Shown: positions 18,408-27,736 of the stretch, piece by piece
How the letters are laid out: each line of letters begins with the position of its first letter
How positions within the stretch are numbered: position 1 is the stretch's first letter
Assembly: GCF_902506165.1 (NCBI RefSeq)
Contig: NZ_LR733817.1
Location: 4,015,937-4,079,936 of the forward strand
Source: Bosea sp. 29B
GTDB taxonomy: Bacteria > Pseudomonadota > Alphaproteobacteria > Rhizobiales > Beijerinckiaceae
DNA length: 64,000 bases
Direction of reading: 5' to 3'
Program-made: the position numbers and the translations under genes
The notes under the pieces: model-generated
The model's input: the letters and a program-made list of their open reading frames with translations, nothing else
Told to the model about the DNA's origin: nothing
The model's database searches: none

Positions 18408-19442
18408 TTACAGCCCGAGTGCCCTGGCGATCTCGTCGGCGGCGGCGGTCGGGGCCATCTCGCCCGCGGCGACGGCCGCTTCCAGCTTCGGCGTGCGCGC
18501 CTTCAGGGCCGGGTCATGCCGGAGCTTGGCCTGCAGCCGGTCCTGCACCATCGCCCAGATCCATTTGACGTCCTGCCGACGGCGCTTTTCGGCGATCAGG
18601 CCCTTGGCCTCGAAGCGGGCGCGGTGCTCCTCGATCTTGGCCCAGAGCGCATCGAGGCCGGCCCCGGTCAGGCCGGAGATCGTCACCACCGGCGTCGACC
18701 AGAGCGGCGAGGTCGGCGCGAGAATATGCAGCGCCGCCTTGTATTGCGCGGCTGCGGCGCGCGCGGCGGTCGCGCCGTCGCCATCGGCCTTGTTGACCGC
18801 AAGCATGTCGGCGAGCTCGATGATGCCCTTCTTGATGCCCTGCAATTCGTCGCCGGCATTGGGCAGCATCAGCACCAGGAAGAAATCGGTGAGATCGGCG
18901 ACCGCCGTCTCCGATTGGCCGACGCCGACCGTCTCGACCAGGATGACGTCGAAGCCGGCGGCTTCGCAGAGCAGCATGGTCTCGCGCGTCTTGGCTGCGA
19001 CGCCCCCCAACGTGCCGGAGGAGGGCGAGGGCCGGATGTAGGCGTGCGGGTCGACGGCGAGCTGGGCCATCCGGGTCTTGTCGCCGAGGATCGAACCGCC
19101 GCTGCGCGTCGAGGACGGATCGACCGCGAGCACCGCGACCTTGTGGCCCTGGCCTGTCAGATAACTGCCGAGCGCGTCGATCGTCGTCGACTTGCCGACG
19201 CCGGGCACGCCGGTGATGCCGACCCGGATCGCCTTGCCGGTATGCGGCAGCAGGCGGGAGAGCAGGGCCTGCGCCTGGTCGCGATGGTCGGCACGCCGGC
19301 TTTCCGCGAGCGTGATCGCTCGTGCCAGCGCCGCACGCTCGCCCCTGAGAATCGCATCGCCGAGCGCCGTGAGGTCGACCATACCCGCTGGTAGCAAGCG
19401 AGCGCCTGCAACGGAAGCGAGGCTTTCGGCGGCCCAGGCCAT
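18408..19442 (-). CDS. meaB: Methylmalonyl-CoA mutase-associated GTPase MeaB
   Basis: A G3E-family GTPase that loads and protects the adenosylcobalamin cofactor of methylmalonyl-CoA mutase. Walker A is GVPGVGKST (78-86); DPSSTRSGGSILGDKTRM and ETVGVGQSE, both hallmarks of MeaB/ArgK, follow, then NKADGDG for guanine recognition. 344 residues from ATG 19442; the frame is open further upstream but family length and divergent promoter space favour this start. ATG 19382 is an alternative. The mutase genes it should serve lie about 14 kb away at 33.7-38.6 kb in this window. Confidence 0.92.
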   Translation of the reverse strand: MAWAAESLASVAGARLLPAGMVDLTALGDAILRGERAALARAITLAESRRADHRDQAQALLSRLLPHTGKAIRVGITGVPGVGKSTTIDALGSYLTGQGHKVAVLAVDPSSTRSGGSILGDKTRMAQLAVDPHAYIRPSPSSGTLGGVAAKTRETMLLCEAAGFDVILVETVGVGQSETAVADLTDFFLVLMLPNAGDELQGIKKGIIELADMLAVNKADGDGATAARAAAAQYKAALHILAPTSPLWSTPVVTISGLTGAGLDALWAKIEEHRARFEAKGLIAEKRRRQDVKWIWAMVQDRLQAKLRHDPALKARTPKLEAAVAAGEMAPTAAADEIARALGL

Positions 19443-19509
19443 CGTCCCCGCTCTTGCCAAGTGGCGAGGAGGGTGAGACGAGTCGCGCGGGGTACGGAGA
19501 GCGCGTCTC

Positions 19510-20616
19510 TTGTTCGGTTTGCGGTCTGTCGTTCTGGCTTTGGTGCTGCCGCTCATGCTCGCCGCCTGCGGCGGTCCACCACGTACTCTGGTGGTCTCGG
19601 CCGCGAAGCCTGAGGATATCGCCGGTACGGTTCGCATCTTCGTCGCGACCTCGCGCGCCACGACCAGGCAGCCTGAATATTTCAGCGGCGAACGCAGTCC
19701 GTCGGTCGGCTTCGCCCGGCTCGACATCAGCGTCCCGCGCGCTCACCAGGTCGGTCAGGTCGAGTTGCCGGGCAGTGTCACCAGCGCCGGCGATCCGGCC
19801 AGCCATTTCACCGTGAGCGGCGTCGAGCGTCTCACCGAGCCTGAGATCCTGAAACAGGTGCGGGCGGAGATCGCCAGGCGCCCGCCGGCCGAGCGCGAGG
19901 TGCTGGTCTTCGTCCACGGCTTCAACACCAATTTCGCCGACGCTGCCTTCCGCTTCGCCCAGATCGTCACCGATTCCGGCTTCAAGGGCGTGCCGGTGCT
20001 GTTCACCTGGCCGTCACGCGCCCAGGTCCTCGCCTACCCCTATGACCGCGATAGCGCCGACTTCTCGCGGGACGCGCTCGAAACCGGCCTGCGCGTGATC
20101 GCCCGCGACCTCGGTGCCAACCGCTTCGATATCCTCGCGCATTCGATGGGGACGCTGCTGACGGTCGAGACCTTGCGCCAGGCGGCGATCCGCGGCGACG
20201 GCAGCTTCGGCGGCAAGCTGCGCAATGTGATGCTGGCGGCGCCCGACATCGATCTCGACGTCTTCAAGACCCAGCTCGCCACGATCAGGCGGCCGGTGAC
20301 CGTCTTCGTCTCCTCGGATGATCGCGCGCTCGACTTCTCGCGCCAATTCGCCGGGGACAAGGCCAGGCTCGGGGCGATTTCGGAAAAGGACACCGACGTC
20401 GTCGCCGATCTGCGCAAGGCCGGGGCGACGATCATCGATCTCTCGAAAGACCGCAGCAGTGACGAGTACAATCACGGCAAGTTCGCGACGACGCCGCGCA
20501 TCGTCGAGATGATCGGGCGGCGGCTCGGGGCCGATGGGCTCGACGGTGGCGCGAGTGGCAGCATGCTCGGGCTCGACTCCAAGGCTTCGCCGTCTTTCGC
20601 CGCCCGCGACAAATAG
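19510..20616 (+). CDS. Lipoprotein alpha/beta hydrolase, DUF900 family (first paralog)
   Basis: 368 residues from a TTG at 19510; no ATG or GTG gives a sensible signal peptide. The signal ends in the lipobox LAAC, so Cys22 should be lipidated. The hydrolase core has VFVHGFNTNFADAAFRFAQI, FTWPSRA, and the nucleophile elbow LAHSMGT, with AAPDIDLDVF supplying a likely acidic residue. DUF900 proteins are predicted serine esterases of unknown substrate. The next gene is a paralog. Divergent from meaB across 67 bases. Confidence 0.85.
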   Translation: MFGLRSVVLALVLPLMLAACGGPPRTLVVSAAKPEDIAGTVRIFVATSRATTRQPEYFSGERSPSVGFARLDISVPRAHQVGQVELPGSVTSAGDPASHFTVSGVERLTEPEILKQVRAEIARRPPAEREVLVFVHGFNTNFADAAFRFAQIVTDSGFKGVPVLFTWPSRAQVLAYPYDRDSADFSRDALETGLRVIARDLGANRFDILAHSMGTLLTVETLRQAAIRGDGSFGGKLRNVMLAAPDIDLDVFKTQLATIRRPVTVFVSSDDRALDFSRQFAGDKARLGAISEKDTDVVADLRKAGATIIDLSKDRSSDEYNHGKFATTPRIVEMIGRRLGADGLDGGASGSMLGLDSKASPSFAARDK

Positions 20617-20696
20617 CTGCCCAATTCTGGCCGCGTTGATCTGGCCTTAAGGGTTCGCGGCCAAAAGGTCCGCGCCCCCCAGTTCGGACCCGACCA

Positions 20697-21698
20697 GTGA
20701 CCTCGCCTTCGCGATACGTCGTTTCACGCCGCTCCTTCGTCGCCCTGCTCGGGGCGGGACTGGCCGGTTGCGCGCAGAGCGAAGCCTCCGTGTCGCCTTT
20801 CATCGGGCCGGCGGATTCGTCCAGCTTTGGCAAGGAGCCGCAGCTGCTGGTTGCGACCACGCGCAAGCCGATGGGCGACCGCGCTCCGTATTTCGGCTCG
20901 GAGCGCGGCACCGGGCTGACCTTCGCCGAGGTCAGGCTGTCGGCGCCGGGCCGCGGCGTCGCTGCGCAGGTGAGTTCCGTCGTCAGCGGTGACTGGGCCG
21001 TGCTCGGCGTGACCCGGCGCAGTGCGAGCGATGCCGCCCGCGCCTTCTCGGACGCTGCGACCGGCCGCGACGTGCTGCTCTATGTCCACGGCTTCAACGA
21101 GACCTTCGAATCGGCCGCGCGTAGCGCCGGCCAGCTCTCGCATGCGCTCGCCTTCGAGGGGCGCACGGCGCTGTTCACCTGGCCGTCGGGCGGCGGCCTG
21201 CTCGCCTATGCTTATGACCGCGAAAGCGCGCTTTGGTCGCGCGACGGCTTCGTCCAGACCTTGAAGGCCCTGGTCGCCAACCCGACGATCGGGCGGATCA
21301 ACATCGTCGCCCATTCCATGGGCAGTTTCCTGGCTATGGAAGGTCTGCGCGAGTTGCGTGATTTCGAGGGATTGTCCGACCGGATCGGGGCTGTCGTGCT
21401 GGCCTCGCCCGATGTCGACATCGACGCCTTCGAGCAGACTGTGCCGCGGCTCGGGCCGATCGCCCAGCGCATGACCGTGATCATCGATCCCGGCGACAGG
21501 GCGCTCGCCATCTCCTCGCGCATCGCCGGCGGCGTTGCTCGCGCCGGCGCCGCCGATCGCGAGCGGCTGGAGCAGCTCGGCGTGCGCGTCGCCGATACTG
21601 CCGGCCGCGGCTGGAGCCTGCTGCGCCACGACCTCTTCCTGTCGAACAGCGAAGTTACGCAGGTCGTACGCCGCGCCATTGACCGGGCGCGCTCCTGA
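20697..21698 (+). CDS. Tat-type lipoprotein alpha/beta hydrolase, DUF900 family (second paralog)
   Basis: 333 residues from GTG 20697. It parallels its neighbour across the whole core: LLYVHGFNETFESAARSAGQL, LFTWPSGGGLLAYAYDRESA, and the Ser elbow VAHSMGS followed by ASPDVDIDAF. Unlike the first copy, its signal has a twin-arginine motif (SRRSFVALL) as well as a lipobox (LAGC), suggesting Tat export of a folded lipoprotein. Function unknown. A tandem duplication is inferred from similarity and position; divergence is high, so the event is old. Confidence 0.83.
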   Translation: MTSPSRYVVSRRSFVALLGAGLAGCAQSEASVSPFIGPADSSSFGKEPQLLVATTRKPMGDRAPYFGSERGTGLTFAEVRLSAPGRGVAAQVSSVVSGDWAVLGVTRRSASDAARAFSDAATGRDVLLYVHGFNETFESAARSAGQLSHALAFEGRTALFTWPSGGGLLAYAYDRESALWSRDGFVQTLKALVANPTIGRINIVAHSMGSFLAMEGLRELRDFEGLSDRIGAVVLASPDVDIDAFEQTVPRLGPIAQRMTVIIDPGDRALAISSRIAGGVARAGAADRERLEQLGVRVADTAGRGWSLLRHDLFLSNSEVTQVVRRAIDRARS

Positions 21699-21699
21699 G

Positions 21700-21723
21700 A
21701 ACGGAGGCTGGAGCCTCCGTTCC
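21700..21723. terminator. Hairpin between convergent genes
   Basis: GAACGGAGGC (21700-21709) and GCCTCCGTTC (21714-21723) form a 10-bp stem with a TGGA loop, two bases after a stop codon and 15 before the convergent gene's stop. No strong T-run on either side. Probably a bidirectional transcription barrier. Confidence 0.55.
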
Positions 21724-21737
21724 CGGGTCTTGCTGCG

Positions 21738-24170
21738 TCAGCCAGCCGGCTTGAGCGCGATGACCGAGCGCGCCGCCTTTTCGATCGCCTCGCGCGAATA
21801 GAGCAGCGGCGCATAGTCGCCGGCGGCCCAGAGCGGCGCGAGATCGCGATAATGCGGGCTGTAGGCGTCGCCCGACTGGCCGGGCGTGTTGATGAAGCGG
21901 CTGTCGTCCCAGTTGCCGACGTCCAGCACCATGCGGAACGAGGCGCCCGCGATCACCTTGAAATCGGAGATGCGGTAGGAGGCCGCGCGCGGGCTGAAGG
22001 CCGAGCCGCCCATGGCGAGCCGGCCGACATTGAGCTGTGCCCGGTCCGGGCCGCCGGCGAGCGGCGACAGGGCATGATCGAACTGGGCGTGATGGATCTT
22101 GCCCCAGTTCCACGTCGCCGTGTCGGGGCCGAGCGTCTGGCGCAACTCCTCCATCGCCGCTTTCAGCGTCTCGAGCAGCAGGGCATTGCGTGCGGCCTTC
22201 GGATCAGCGCCGAGCGCATTGTCGGGCGCTTCGAGATAGGCGACCACCGCCGCGACATCGAGCGGGCCGATGACACTGCGGGCCTTCTCGGGCACGGCCT
22301 TGGCCGTCAGGGCACGCCCGAGATGCTTGCTCATCCAGACTTCGGACAAGGCTGCTGCGGCGCTGTCGACCGCAATCTCCTGGTTCCAGCCCTTGATCAG
22401 CTTCAGGCCCTCGGCCGTGACCGGATCGTCCGATGAGAGCGGCGCCAGCAGGGTGGCGAGCTTGCGGGCATTCTCCGAATTGTCGTCGTTCTGCAGGGCC
22501 ATCGCATCGGCGAGCGTCACCTTGTTCTTGGTGCCGAGCACGGCCTTGATCCGGTTGATCCGCGAGGGATCGGACCATTCGTAGCCGATGCGCTTGGCGA
22601 GCAGCGGATGATCCTTCGGGATATTCATCTCGTTGGCGGTGGCGAAGAAGCCCTCGGTCGGATTGTAGACCTCGGGGAGTTCGCCCGCCTTCAGGAAGCC
22701 GGTCCATTCATAGCGGCCGTCGCCGGGCACTGGCATCAGGCCGTCATGGTTCGGCCGCTGTGGTGCCCGCCCGCCGACGATCCAGCCGATATTGCCCTTG
22801 TTGTCGGCATAGACCTGATTCTCGGATGGCGCGCCCCATTCAGCCATCGCCTTCTTGAAACCAGGCCAGTCCTTCGCCGTCATGTATTCGGCCGAGTTGA
22901 AATAGGCCGAGGTTCCCGGCTCGAACCAGACCGTGCGGATGGCGAAGGCGCGCTTCTCCTCGGGCTCGGCCTTCATGATCGGGCCGTGGCGGGTGAACTT
23001 CAGGTCGATCTGGCGAGGCGCCTCACCCTTGACCTCGATCGTTTCGCTGACCGTCTTCATCTCCTCCCAGCCGCTGCCATAGCGATACTGGTTCGGATTG
23101 GCCGGGTTGGTCTCGTAGACGTAGAGATCCTCCTGATCGATCGCGAAGATCGTCAGGCCGAAGGCGATCTCGCCGTTATGGCCAATCGAGATGCCGGGCA
23201 AAGCAGGTTCGCCGGCGCCGATCACCGACAGGCCGGGCGCGTTGAGATGCACGACATAGCGCAGCGACGGCACGCCATGGGCGCGATGCGGATCGTTGGC
23301 CAGGATCGGGCGGCCGGTCGCGGTGCGGCTCGCCGCGATCGTCCAGTTGTTCGAGCCGATGGTCGAGACGCTGTCGCCGGCCGCAGCGAAGATGGCGTCG
23401 CGGTCGAGCGCCGCGCGCTTCTCGCCGGGAGCGGCGAAGGTGACGTCGCGTGTCGCGAGATTGTAGTCGTCGAGGATATCCGGCTTGATCGCGCAGGGAT
23501 CGAGCCCGTCCGGTACCTTGGTTTTCACGCTCGGCTCCAGCACGCGCCGGAAGCGGTCAGCCTCGATGCCGGCGGCGCAGGCGACGCGGGCGCGCACCAC
23601 CTCGGACATCACGTTGCGGGTCAGGCCATGGCTGCGGATGCGCACCACGTCCTCGGCGCTCCAGCGATCCGGCAAGGTGCCCGAGACGCGGAAATCGAGC
23701 GGCAGCGGCTGCTTGCCGGAGCGTACCTCGTCGACGCGGGCGTTGATGCCGGCGACGAAGGCGTCGGTATAGGCTTTGGCGTCGGGGCCATAGGCCGCCC
23801 ATTCCTTGCCCATCTCGCCGCGATAGAGGAAGAGCCGGGCGGCCCGGTCCTGCGCGACATAGGACGGGCCGAAATCCTTGGCCAGCAGCCCAAGCCCGCG
23901 CTTGCGCCAGAGATCGATCTGCCAGAGTCGGTCGCGCGCCGCGTTGTAGCCCTGCAGGAAGAGGGCATCGCGGCTTGAGGCCGCATAGATGTGTGCCACA
24001 CCCCATTGATCGAGGATCAGCTCCGCCGGTCCCTGCAAACCGGCGACCGTCTGTTCGGAGCGCTTCACAGCGCTCGACAGCTCGGCCTTCGCGGGCAGGC
24101 ATCCGGCGATGGTGACGGCGGCAATGGCAAACAGCGACGCTGCGCTGTAGGCGCGATCAGCTCTGCTCAT
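21738..24170 (-). CDS. Penicillin acylase family protein (N-terminal nucleophile hydrolase)
   Basis: 810 residues, the usual size of an unprocessed precursor. A signal segment ends with the lipobox-like IAGC (Cys24); cleavage after AKA is the alternative. The alpha-chain region (LILDQWGVAHIYA, LFLQGYNAARDRLWQIDLWR) precedes an autoprocessing site at Gly272-Ser273 (STIGSNNWTIA), where Ser273 becomes the N-terminal nucleophile. Family members hydrolyse acyl-amides, including penicillins, acyl-homoserine lactones and cephalosporin precursors, so quorum quenching is possible but not shown. Periplasmic. Confidence 0.9.
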   Translation of the reverse strand: MSRADRAYSAASLFAIAAVTIAGCLPAKAELSSAVKRSEQTVAGLQGPAELILDQWGVAHIYAASSRDALFLQGYNAARDRLWQIDLWRKRGLGLLAKDFGPSYVAQDRAARLFLYRGEMGKEWAAYGPDAKAYTDAFVAGINARVDEVRSGKQPLPLDFRVSGTLPDRWSAEDVVRIRSHGLTRNVMSEVVRARVACAAGIEADRFRRVLEPSVKTKVPDGLDPCAIKPDILDDYNLATRDVTFAAPGEKRAALDRDAIFAAAGDSVSTIGSNNWTIAASRTATGRPILANDPHRAHGVPSLRYVVHLNAPGLSVIGAGEPALPGISIGHNGEIAFGLTIFAIDQEDLYVYETNPANPNQYRYGSGWEEMKTVSETIEVKGEAPRQIDLKFTRHGPIMKAEPEEKRAFAIRTVWFEPGTSAYFNSAEYMTAKDWPGFKKAMAEWGAPSENQVYADNKGNIGWIVGGRAPQRPNHDGLMPVPGDGRYEWTGFLKAGELPEVYNPTEGFFATANEMNIPKDHPLLAKRIGYEWSDPSRINRIKAVLGTKNKVTLADAMALQNDDNSENARKLATLLAPLSSDDPVTAEGLKLIKGWNQEIAVDSAAAALSEVWMSKHLGRALTAKAVPEKARSVIGPLDVAAVVAYLEAPDNALGADPKAARNALLLETLKAAMEELRQTLGPDTATWNWGKIHHAQFDHALSPLAGGPDRAQLNVGRLAMGGSAFSPRAASYRISDFKVIAGASFRMVLDVGNWDDSRFINTPGQSGDAYSPHYRDLAPLWAAGDYAPLLYSREAIEKAARSVIALKPAG

Positions 24171-24316
24171 GGTGTTCCTCCGTGCGGCCCATCTTTGGCG
24201 ATGGGCCTTGCCGGAGGAGCTTAGGGGGAGAGCGGAGGCCAGCCACCGCTCATGGCCACATGGCGGCCCTGCCGCGCCGGCATGTGATCTGGATCGTTCC
24301 TTGCGCGGCTGGACGT

Positions 24317-24877
24317 TCAGTCCTCGCGATCCTCCCAGTCACTGCGCAGCAATGTTGTCACATGCTCGATCGTCGGCCGCCCGTCTGCCAGGCAGCGGCT
24401 GGCGACCTCGCCGGCAGGCCGATAGCCCAGCTTGCGCCGCATCGCCCAGGAGCTCTCATTGCCGTCGAAGTAGCCGTTGACCAGCTTCGTCAGGCCAAGG
24501 TCGCGGAAGGCGAACCGGATCTTCGCCCCGAAGGCTTCGCGTCCGTAGCCGCGCCCCTGATAACCGTTGGCGATCCAGATTCCGCCGCCAGCCGTTCCGG
24601 CTGTCCGGTCGATCTTGTTGAGGCTGATCCCGCCGATCACGCGCCGCTCGGATTTGAGTTCGATCGCAAATTCGTAGGCAGTCGGCAGGGTGCTCGCACT
24701 CGCCATCTCCCGGCATCGCCTGACCCAATCCCTGGCGTGCGCGGTCGAATAGGGGTGGGGGACGAAGGCCAGCCACCTTGCGACCTCGAGATCGTTCAAG
24801 CCCAGCGCGAGCTGTTCGATGTCTGCCTCGCTCCAGGGGCGCAGAACGAGGCGCGAGGTTTCGATTCTGATGTCCAC
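24317..24877 (-). CDS. GNAT-family N-acetyltransferase (RimJ/RimL-like)
   Basis: 186 residues if started at GTG 24877, which has AGAAGG about 9 bases upstream and yields the common opening IRIETSRLVLRPW; a GTG at 24907 adjacent to the Lrp stop is the alternative. The acetyl-CoA pyrophosphate loop reads NGYQGRGYGREA, with an N-terminal strand pattern and C-terminal NESSWAMRRKLGYRPAGE as in RimJ/RimL proteins. The acceptor substrate is unknown. It follows the Lrp regulator on the same strand and may be cotranscribed. The 24171-24316 gap upstream of the acylase shows no gene. Confidence 0.85.
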   Translation of the reverse strand: MDIRIETSRLVLRPWSEADIEQLALGLNDLEVARWLAFVPHPYSTAHARDWVRRCREMASASTLPTAYEFAIELKSERRVIGGISLNKIDRTAGTAGGGIWIANGYQGRGYGREAFGAKIRFAFRDLGLTKLVNGYFDGNESSWAMRRKLGYRPAGEVASRCLADGRPTIEHVTTLLRSDWEDRED

Positions 24878-24907
24878 GGCGTTGCAGCCTTCTCTCCGCG
24901 AGACCAC

Positions 24908-25366
24908 CTAGAGCGGCGGCAGGCCGACGCGCTTCTTGATCGTCGCCAGGGCGAAATTGGATTCGACCGACTGGACGCATTTCAGCCGCGTCATCTTCTG
25001 CTTCAGGAAGCGCTCATAGCCCTCGATGCCGTCGGTCAGCACGCGCAACAGGTAGTCCTGCGAGCCGGTCATCAGGTAGCACTCCGCCACTTCCGGCCAG
25101 CTTTCGACCGCCTTCTCGAACTCGGCGATCTGCTCCGTATTCTGCTGGCTGAGCCGGACCGAGACGAAGACGCTGAAGGGTAGGCCATAGGCCTTGGGGT
25201 CGACGATCGCCGAATAGCCCCTGATGACGCCCGTCTCCTCTAGCCGCTTGAGACGGCGCAGGCATGGCGTCGGCGACAGTCCGATCTTCTCCGACAGATC
25301 CTGATTGGTGATGCGGCCATCCTCCTGCAGCAGGGTCAGCATGCGGCGGTCGATCGTATCGAGCAT
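24908..25366 (-). CDS. Lrp/AsnC-family transcriptional regulator
   Basis: 152 residues with an N-terminal AsnC-type helix-turn-helix (LDTIDRRMLTLLQEDGRITNQDLSEKIGLSPTPCLRRLKRLEE, quoted as a motif region near 1-45) and a C-terminal RAM effector domain (YLMTGSQDYLLRV). Divergent from the PLP-dependent enzyme gene at 25503, it probably controls that gene in response to an amino acid, as is common for the Lrp / methionine-gamma-lyase-like pairs. Two palindromes in the spacer are candidate operators. Confidence 0.9.
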   Translation of the reverse strand: MLDTIDRRMLTLLQEDGRITNQDLSEKIGLSPTPCLRRLKRLEETGVIRGYSAIVDPKAYGLPFSVFVSVRLSQQNTEQIAEFEKAVESWPEVAECYLMTGSQDYLLRVLTDGIEGYERFLKQKMTRLKCVQSVESNFALATIKKRVGLPPL

Positions 25367-25412
25367 GATCTGCTCCGTCTGGCGCTCAGGTGAGCAGGAA
25401 GCTGCAAAATCT

Positions 25413-25462
25413 TGCTCTAGAGCACGGATGATCGTTCATGCAATGGCCTTAGGATCATCCTA
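25413..25462. promoter_or_regulatory. Two palindromes in the Lrp / PLP-enzyme divergent spacer
   Basis: TGCTCTAGAGCA (25413-25424) is a perfect 12-bp palindrome and TAGGATCATCCTA (25450-25462) a 13-bp one with a central C. They lie 25 bases apart, between the divergent Lrp-type regulator and the gene at 25503. Lrp proteins often bind paired imperfect palindromes, so these are plausible operators; neither has been tested. Confidence 0.4.
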
Positions 25463-25502
25463 GGCTCGCGTCGCGGCCGCTCGGGCCGGCGAGGAGGCAG
25501 TC

Positions 25503-26786
25503 ATGAGCGACGACAACTACCACAAGGACCGGATCGCCAATCGCCGGCTTCATCCCGAGACCCTGATGATGGGCTATGGCTATTCGCCGGCCATGTCGGA
25601 AGGCGCGCTCAAGCCGCCGGTCTTTCTGACCTCGACCTTCGTTTTTGAGAGCGCTCAGCAGGGCAAGGATTTCTTCGACCTGACCGCCGGCCGCCGGCAG
25701 CTCAAGCCGGGCGAGAAGTCGGGCCTGGTCTATTCGCGCTTCAACCATCCCAACATGGAGATCCTCGAGGATCGCCTGGCGATCTGGGACGAGGCCGAGG
25801 CTTGCGCCGTCTTCGCCAGCGGCATGGCGGCGATCGCGACGACCTGCTTCGCCTTCCTGCGTCCGGGGGACACCGTCATCCACAGCCGGCCGCTCTATGG
25901 CGGCACCGAGACGCTGCTGAAGAACCAGATGGGCGCCTTCGGCGTCACGCCCTTCGGCTTCACCGACGGCGTCGATGTCGCGCAGATGCGCAAGGTCGCG
26001 CAGGATGCCGCCGCCAAGGGTCGCGTCGCGATGATCCTGGTCGAGACGCCGGCGAACCCGACCAACGGCCTCGTCGACCTCGCCGCCTGCAAGGCGATCG
26101 CCGACGAACTGGAGAAGTCGCAGGGCCATCGCCCGCCGGTCGTGGTCGACAACACCATGCTCGGGCCGATCTTCCAGAAGCCGCTCAAGCACGGCGCTGA
26201 TCTCACCTTGCTGTCGCTGACCAAATATGTCGGCGGCCACAGCGACCTCGTCGGTGGCTCGATCAGCGGCTCGAAGGAACTGGTGCGGCAGGTGAAGAGC
26301 TGGCGTGGCTCGCTCGGCACGCAGCTCGATCCGAACTCCTGCTGGATGCTGATGCGCTCGCTCGAGACGCTCGACATCCGCATGCACCGCGCCAACGAGA
26401 ACGGCCGCAAGGTCGCCGACTATCTGCGCAAGCACCCGAAGATCGCCAAGGTCCATTATCTCGGCGACCTCGCCGAGGGTGACCCGCGCAAGGCCGTGTT
26501 CGATCGGCAATGCATCGAGCCGGGCTCGACCTTCGCCTTCGACGTCAAGGGCGGCGAGAAGGAGGCCTTCGCCGTGCTCGACAACCTCCAGATCATGAAG
26601 CTCGCGGTCAGCTTAGGGGGCACCGAGACGCTGGTCTCGCATCCCGCCGCGATGACCCATTCCGGCGTCGCCCGCGAATTGCGCGAGGAGATCGGCCTCA
26701 CTGACGCGCTGATCCGTATCTCGGTCGGCATCGAGAACATCGAGGACCTGATCTCGGATCTCGCCCAGGCGCTCGACGCCGCGTGA
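25503..26786 (+). CDS. Cystathionine gamma-synthase-family PLP enzyme
   Basis: 427 residues of the Cys/Met-metabolism PLP fold. Key signs are [57 protein letters not shown] and the cofactor Lys in [10 protein letters not shown]; the C-terminus has [19 protein letters not shown]. The family includes cystathionine synthase, lyase, O-acetylhomoserine sulfhydrylase and methionine gamma-lyase, which cannot be separated by reading alone. The adjacent Lrp regulator favours a catabolic amino-acid role. It overlaps the start of the lytic transglycosylase gene by 4 bases (GTGA). Confidence 0.9.
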   Translation: MSDDNYHKDRIANRRLHPETLMMGYGYSPAMSEGALKPPVFLTSTFVFESAQQGKDFFDLTAGRRQLKPGEKSGLVYSRFNHPNMEILEDRLAIWDEAEACAVFASGMAAIATTCFAFLRPGDTVIHSRPLYGGTETLLKNQMGAFGVTPFGFTDGVDVAQMRKVAQDAAAKGRVAMILVETPANPTNGLVDLAACKAIADELEKSQGHRPPVVVDNTMLGPIFQKPLKHGADLTLLSLTKYVGGHSDLVGGSISGSKELVRQVKSWRGSLGTQLDPNSCWMLMRSLETLDIRMHRANENGRKVADYLRKHPKIAKVHYLGDLAEGDPRKAVFDRQCIEPGSTFAFDVKGGEKEAFAVLDNLQIMKLAVSLGGTETLVSHPAAMTHSGVARELREEIGLTDALIRISVGIENIEDLISDLAQALDAA

Positions 26787-27625
26787 GGGCAGGGCGGCGC
26801 CGTATCCTTGTGGTGGTGCTCGCCGCCTCGCTGCTCGGCGGCCCGGCCTTGGCCGAGCCGCAGACCGAGGGCGTGGCCCAGACCATCTGCCGGCTGATCG
26901 AAGGCGCCGCGAAGACGCACGACCTGCCGGTCGCCTTCTTCACGCGCCTGATCTGGCGTGAGAGCAGTTTCCGGCCGAACGTCGTCAGCCCGGCCGGGGC
27001 GCAAGGCATCGCCCAGTTCATGCCGGGTACGGCGAACGAGCGCGGCCTCGCCGACCCTTTCGATCCGGAGGCGGCGATCCCGCATTCGGCCGCCTTCCTA
27101 GCGGCGCTGAAGAACCAGTTCGGCAATCTCGGCCTTGCCGCGGCTGCCTATAATGGCGGGCCGAACCGGGTCGCGCGCTGGGTCGAGCGCGGCGGCATGC
27201 TGCCTTACGAGACGCAGGCCTATGTCCGCTTCATCACCGGCCGCCCCGTCGAGGAATGGCGGCTCGGTGCGGGCGAGACGCCGCCGCCGGCGACGCGCGA
27301 GGAGACCGATTGCCTCGCCACGGTCGCCTCGATCCGCATCACCACGCCGGCCGTGCTGGTCGAGGGCGCTTATGGGCCGTTCGGCGTGCAGCTCGCCGGC
27401 AACACCTCGAAGGCGCGCGCCATCGCCTCCTATCAGCGTGTCGCGGCGCGCTTCGCCTCGCTGCTGGCGGGCAAGCCGACCATGATCCTGGGCTCGGCCG
27501 TGCCGGGACGGGGCAGAGGCCGCTTCTATCGCGTCAGGCTGCCGGCGCACAGCCTGCGCGAGGCGACATTGGCCTGCAATCGCCTGCGGCAGGCGGGCGG
27601 GGCGTGCCTGGTGTTGCGGAATTGA
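26783..27625 (+). CDS. Lytic transglycosylase with C-terminal SPOR-like region
   Basis: 280 residues from GTG 26783. A signal peptide ([20 protein letters not shown]) precedes an SLT domain: catalytic Glu in [28 protein letters not shown], then [15 protein letters not shown]. The C-terminal 80 residues ([30 protein letters not shown]) resemble a SPOR peptidoglycan-binding domain. It cleaves murein in the periplasm. Coupling to an amino-acid enzyme gene is unusual and may simply reflect gene packing. Confidence 0.88.
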   Translation: MRAGRRRILVVVLAASLLGGPALAEPQTEGVAQTICRLIEGAAKTHDLPVAFFTRLIWRESSFRPNVVSPAGAQGIAQFMPGTANERGLADPFDPEAAIPHSAAFLAALKNQFGNLGLAAAAYNGGPNRVARWVERGGMLPYETQAYVRFITGRPVEEWRLGAGETPPPATREETDCLATVASIRITTPAVLVEGAYGPFGVQLAGNTSKARAIASYQRVAARFASLLAGKPTMILGSAVPGRGRGRFYRVRLPAHSLREATLACNRLRQAGGACLVLRN

Positions 27626-27630
27626 AGAGC

Positions 27631-27735
27631 GTCATTCTCGGACGAAGCGCAGCGCAGACCCGAGAATCTCGTGACGAGAAGGCGCTATGGGAGCCTCCTC
27701 CGGTCTGAGATGCTCGGGTCAAGCCCGAGCATGAC
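27631..27735. repeat. 105-bp GTCAT...ATGAC foldback repeat
   Basis: Starts GTCAT and ends ATGAC. It contains two stems: ATTCTCGG / CCGAGAAT (27634-27641, 27660-27667) and ATGCTCGGG / CCCGAGCAT (27710-27718, 27724-27732) with loop TCAAG. Its size and ends match the element at 47636-47738, so both are likely members of a dispersed intergenic repeat family. It sits between two convergent genes, where it may also help end transcription. Confidence 0.65.
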
Positions 27736-27736
27736 G

